From positions 1 to 5,600 of the forward strand of contig CAAEDK010000196.1 in the NCBI GenBank assembly GCA_900754605.1: DNA of 5,600 bases, in the 5' to 3' direction. Source of the DNA: an uncultured Oscillospiraceae bacterium. GTDB lineage: Bacteria > Bacillota_A > Clostridia > Oscillospirales > Oscillospiraceae. Made by a program: the position numbers and the translations under genes. Below, one piece after another: positions 5,565 to 5,600 of the stretch; the first letter of the stretch is position 1; each line of letters starts with the position of its first letter. The notes below the pieces were generated by a model, which was given only the letters and a program-made list of their open reading frames with translations, was not told where the DNA came from and did no database searches.

Positions 5565-5600
5565 CTGCGCGGTCAAATAGGAAGGACTTCACTAGGGCCA
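5565..5600. other. Intergenic edge, possible end of an upstream gene
   Basis: Only 36 bases are visible. Read on the minus strand from 5600, one frame gives Trp-Pro and then in-frame tandem stops TAG TGA (5594-5589), which could be the last codons of a gene upstream of prfA. Another frame stays open for 12 codons and then ends in TAG. Too little is present to choose a frame or name a product. Confidence 0.2.

Noticed and set aside
5571..5576. TTGACC as a -35 box for the prfA promoter
   Set aside because: It is 22 bases from the best -10 candidate, and at 17 bases the hexamer (AGTGTT) is poor.

Overview
The window carries a compact run of six genes, all on the minus strand, so the biological reading order runs from right to left: prfA (RF1), an 85-residue unknown protein, a HAD-phosphatase/Sua5 fusion, a DUF4180 protein, coaE, and an M18 aminopeptidase. 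The intergenic gaps are 40, 9, 20, 1 and 3 bases. Five of the six starts have a recognisable Shine-Dalgarno sequence, two of which overlap the end of the gene before. This is very likely one transcription unit. The G+C-rich coding sequence, strong AAGGAGG-type ribosome sites, clostridial-type M18 peptidase and prfA-sua5 proximity suggest a high-G+C member of the Clostridia, probably Oscillospiraceae (the Flavonifractor, Oscillibacter or Intestinimonas kind). That placement is an inference from style, not from a search.

Right edge (about 5467-5600): a non-coding leader upstream of prfA. It holds an AT-rich array of imperfect 7-8 base repeats, a plausible extended -10 promoter inside that array, and a GC-rich hairpin just ahead of the prfA ribosome site. 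A short in-window tandem duplication creates two in-frame ATGs for prfA. Only the second has a Shine-Dalgarno sequence, so I place the start at 5466.

Middle (2415-4361): the small unknown protein is followed by the most notable gene, a 559-residue protein. It joins a complete Gph-like HAD phosphatase (about residues 1-215) to a complete Sua5-type threonylcarbamoyl-AMP synthase (about 223-559). Sua5 makes the activated intermediate for the t6A modification of ANN-decoding tRNAs, so the first part of the operon concerns translation fidelity and termination.

Left (12-2394): a DUF4180 protein, a somewhat divergent dephospho-CoA kinase that completes CoA synthesis, and a zinc aminopeptidase of the M18 family. 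The aminopeptidase stop codon lies 11 bases from the window edge, so any terminator is outside the view.

I see no mobile elements, CRISPR arrays, tRNAs or rRNAs. The operon is mostly housekeeping. The points worth a second look are the HAD-Sua5 fusion and its junction, the two uncharacterised small proteins, the unusual CoaE motifs, and the structured prfA leader.
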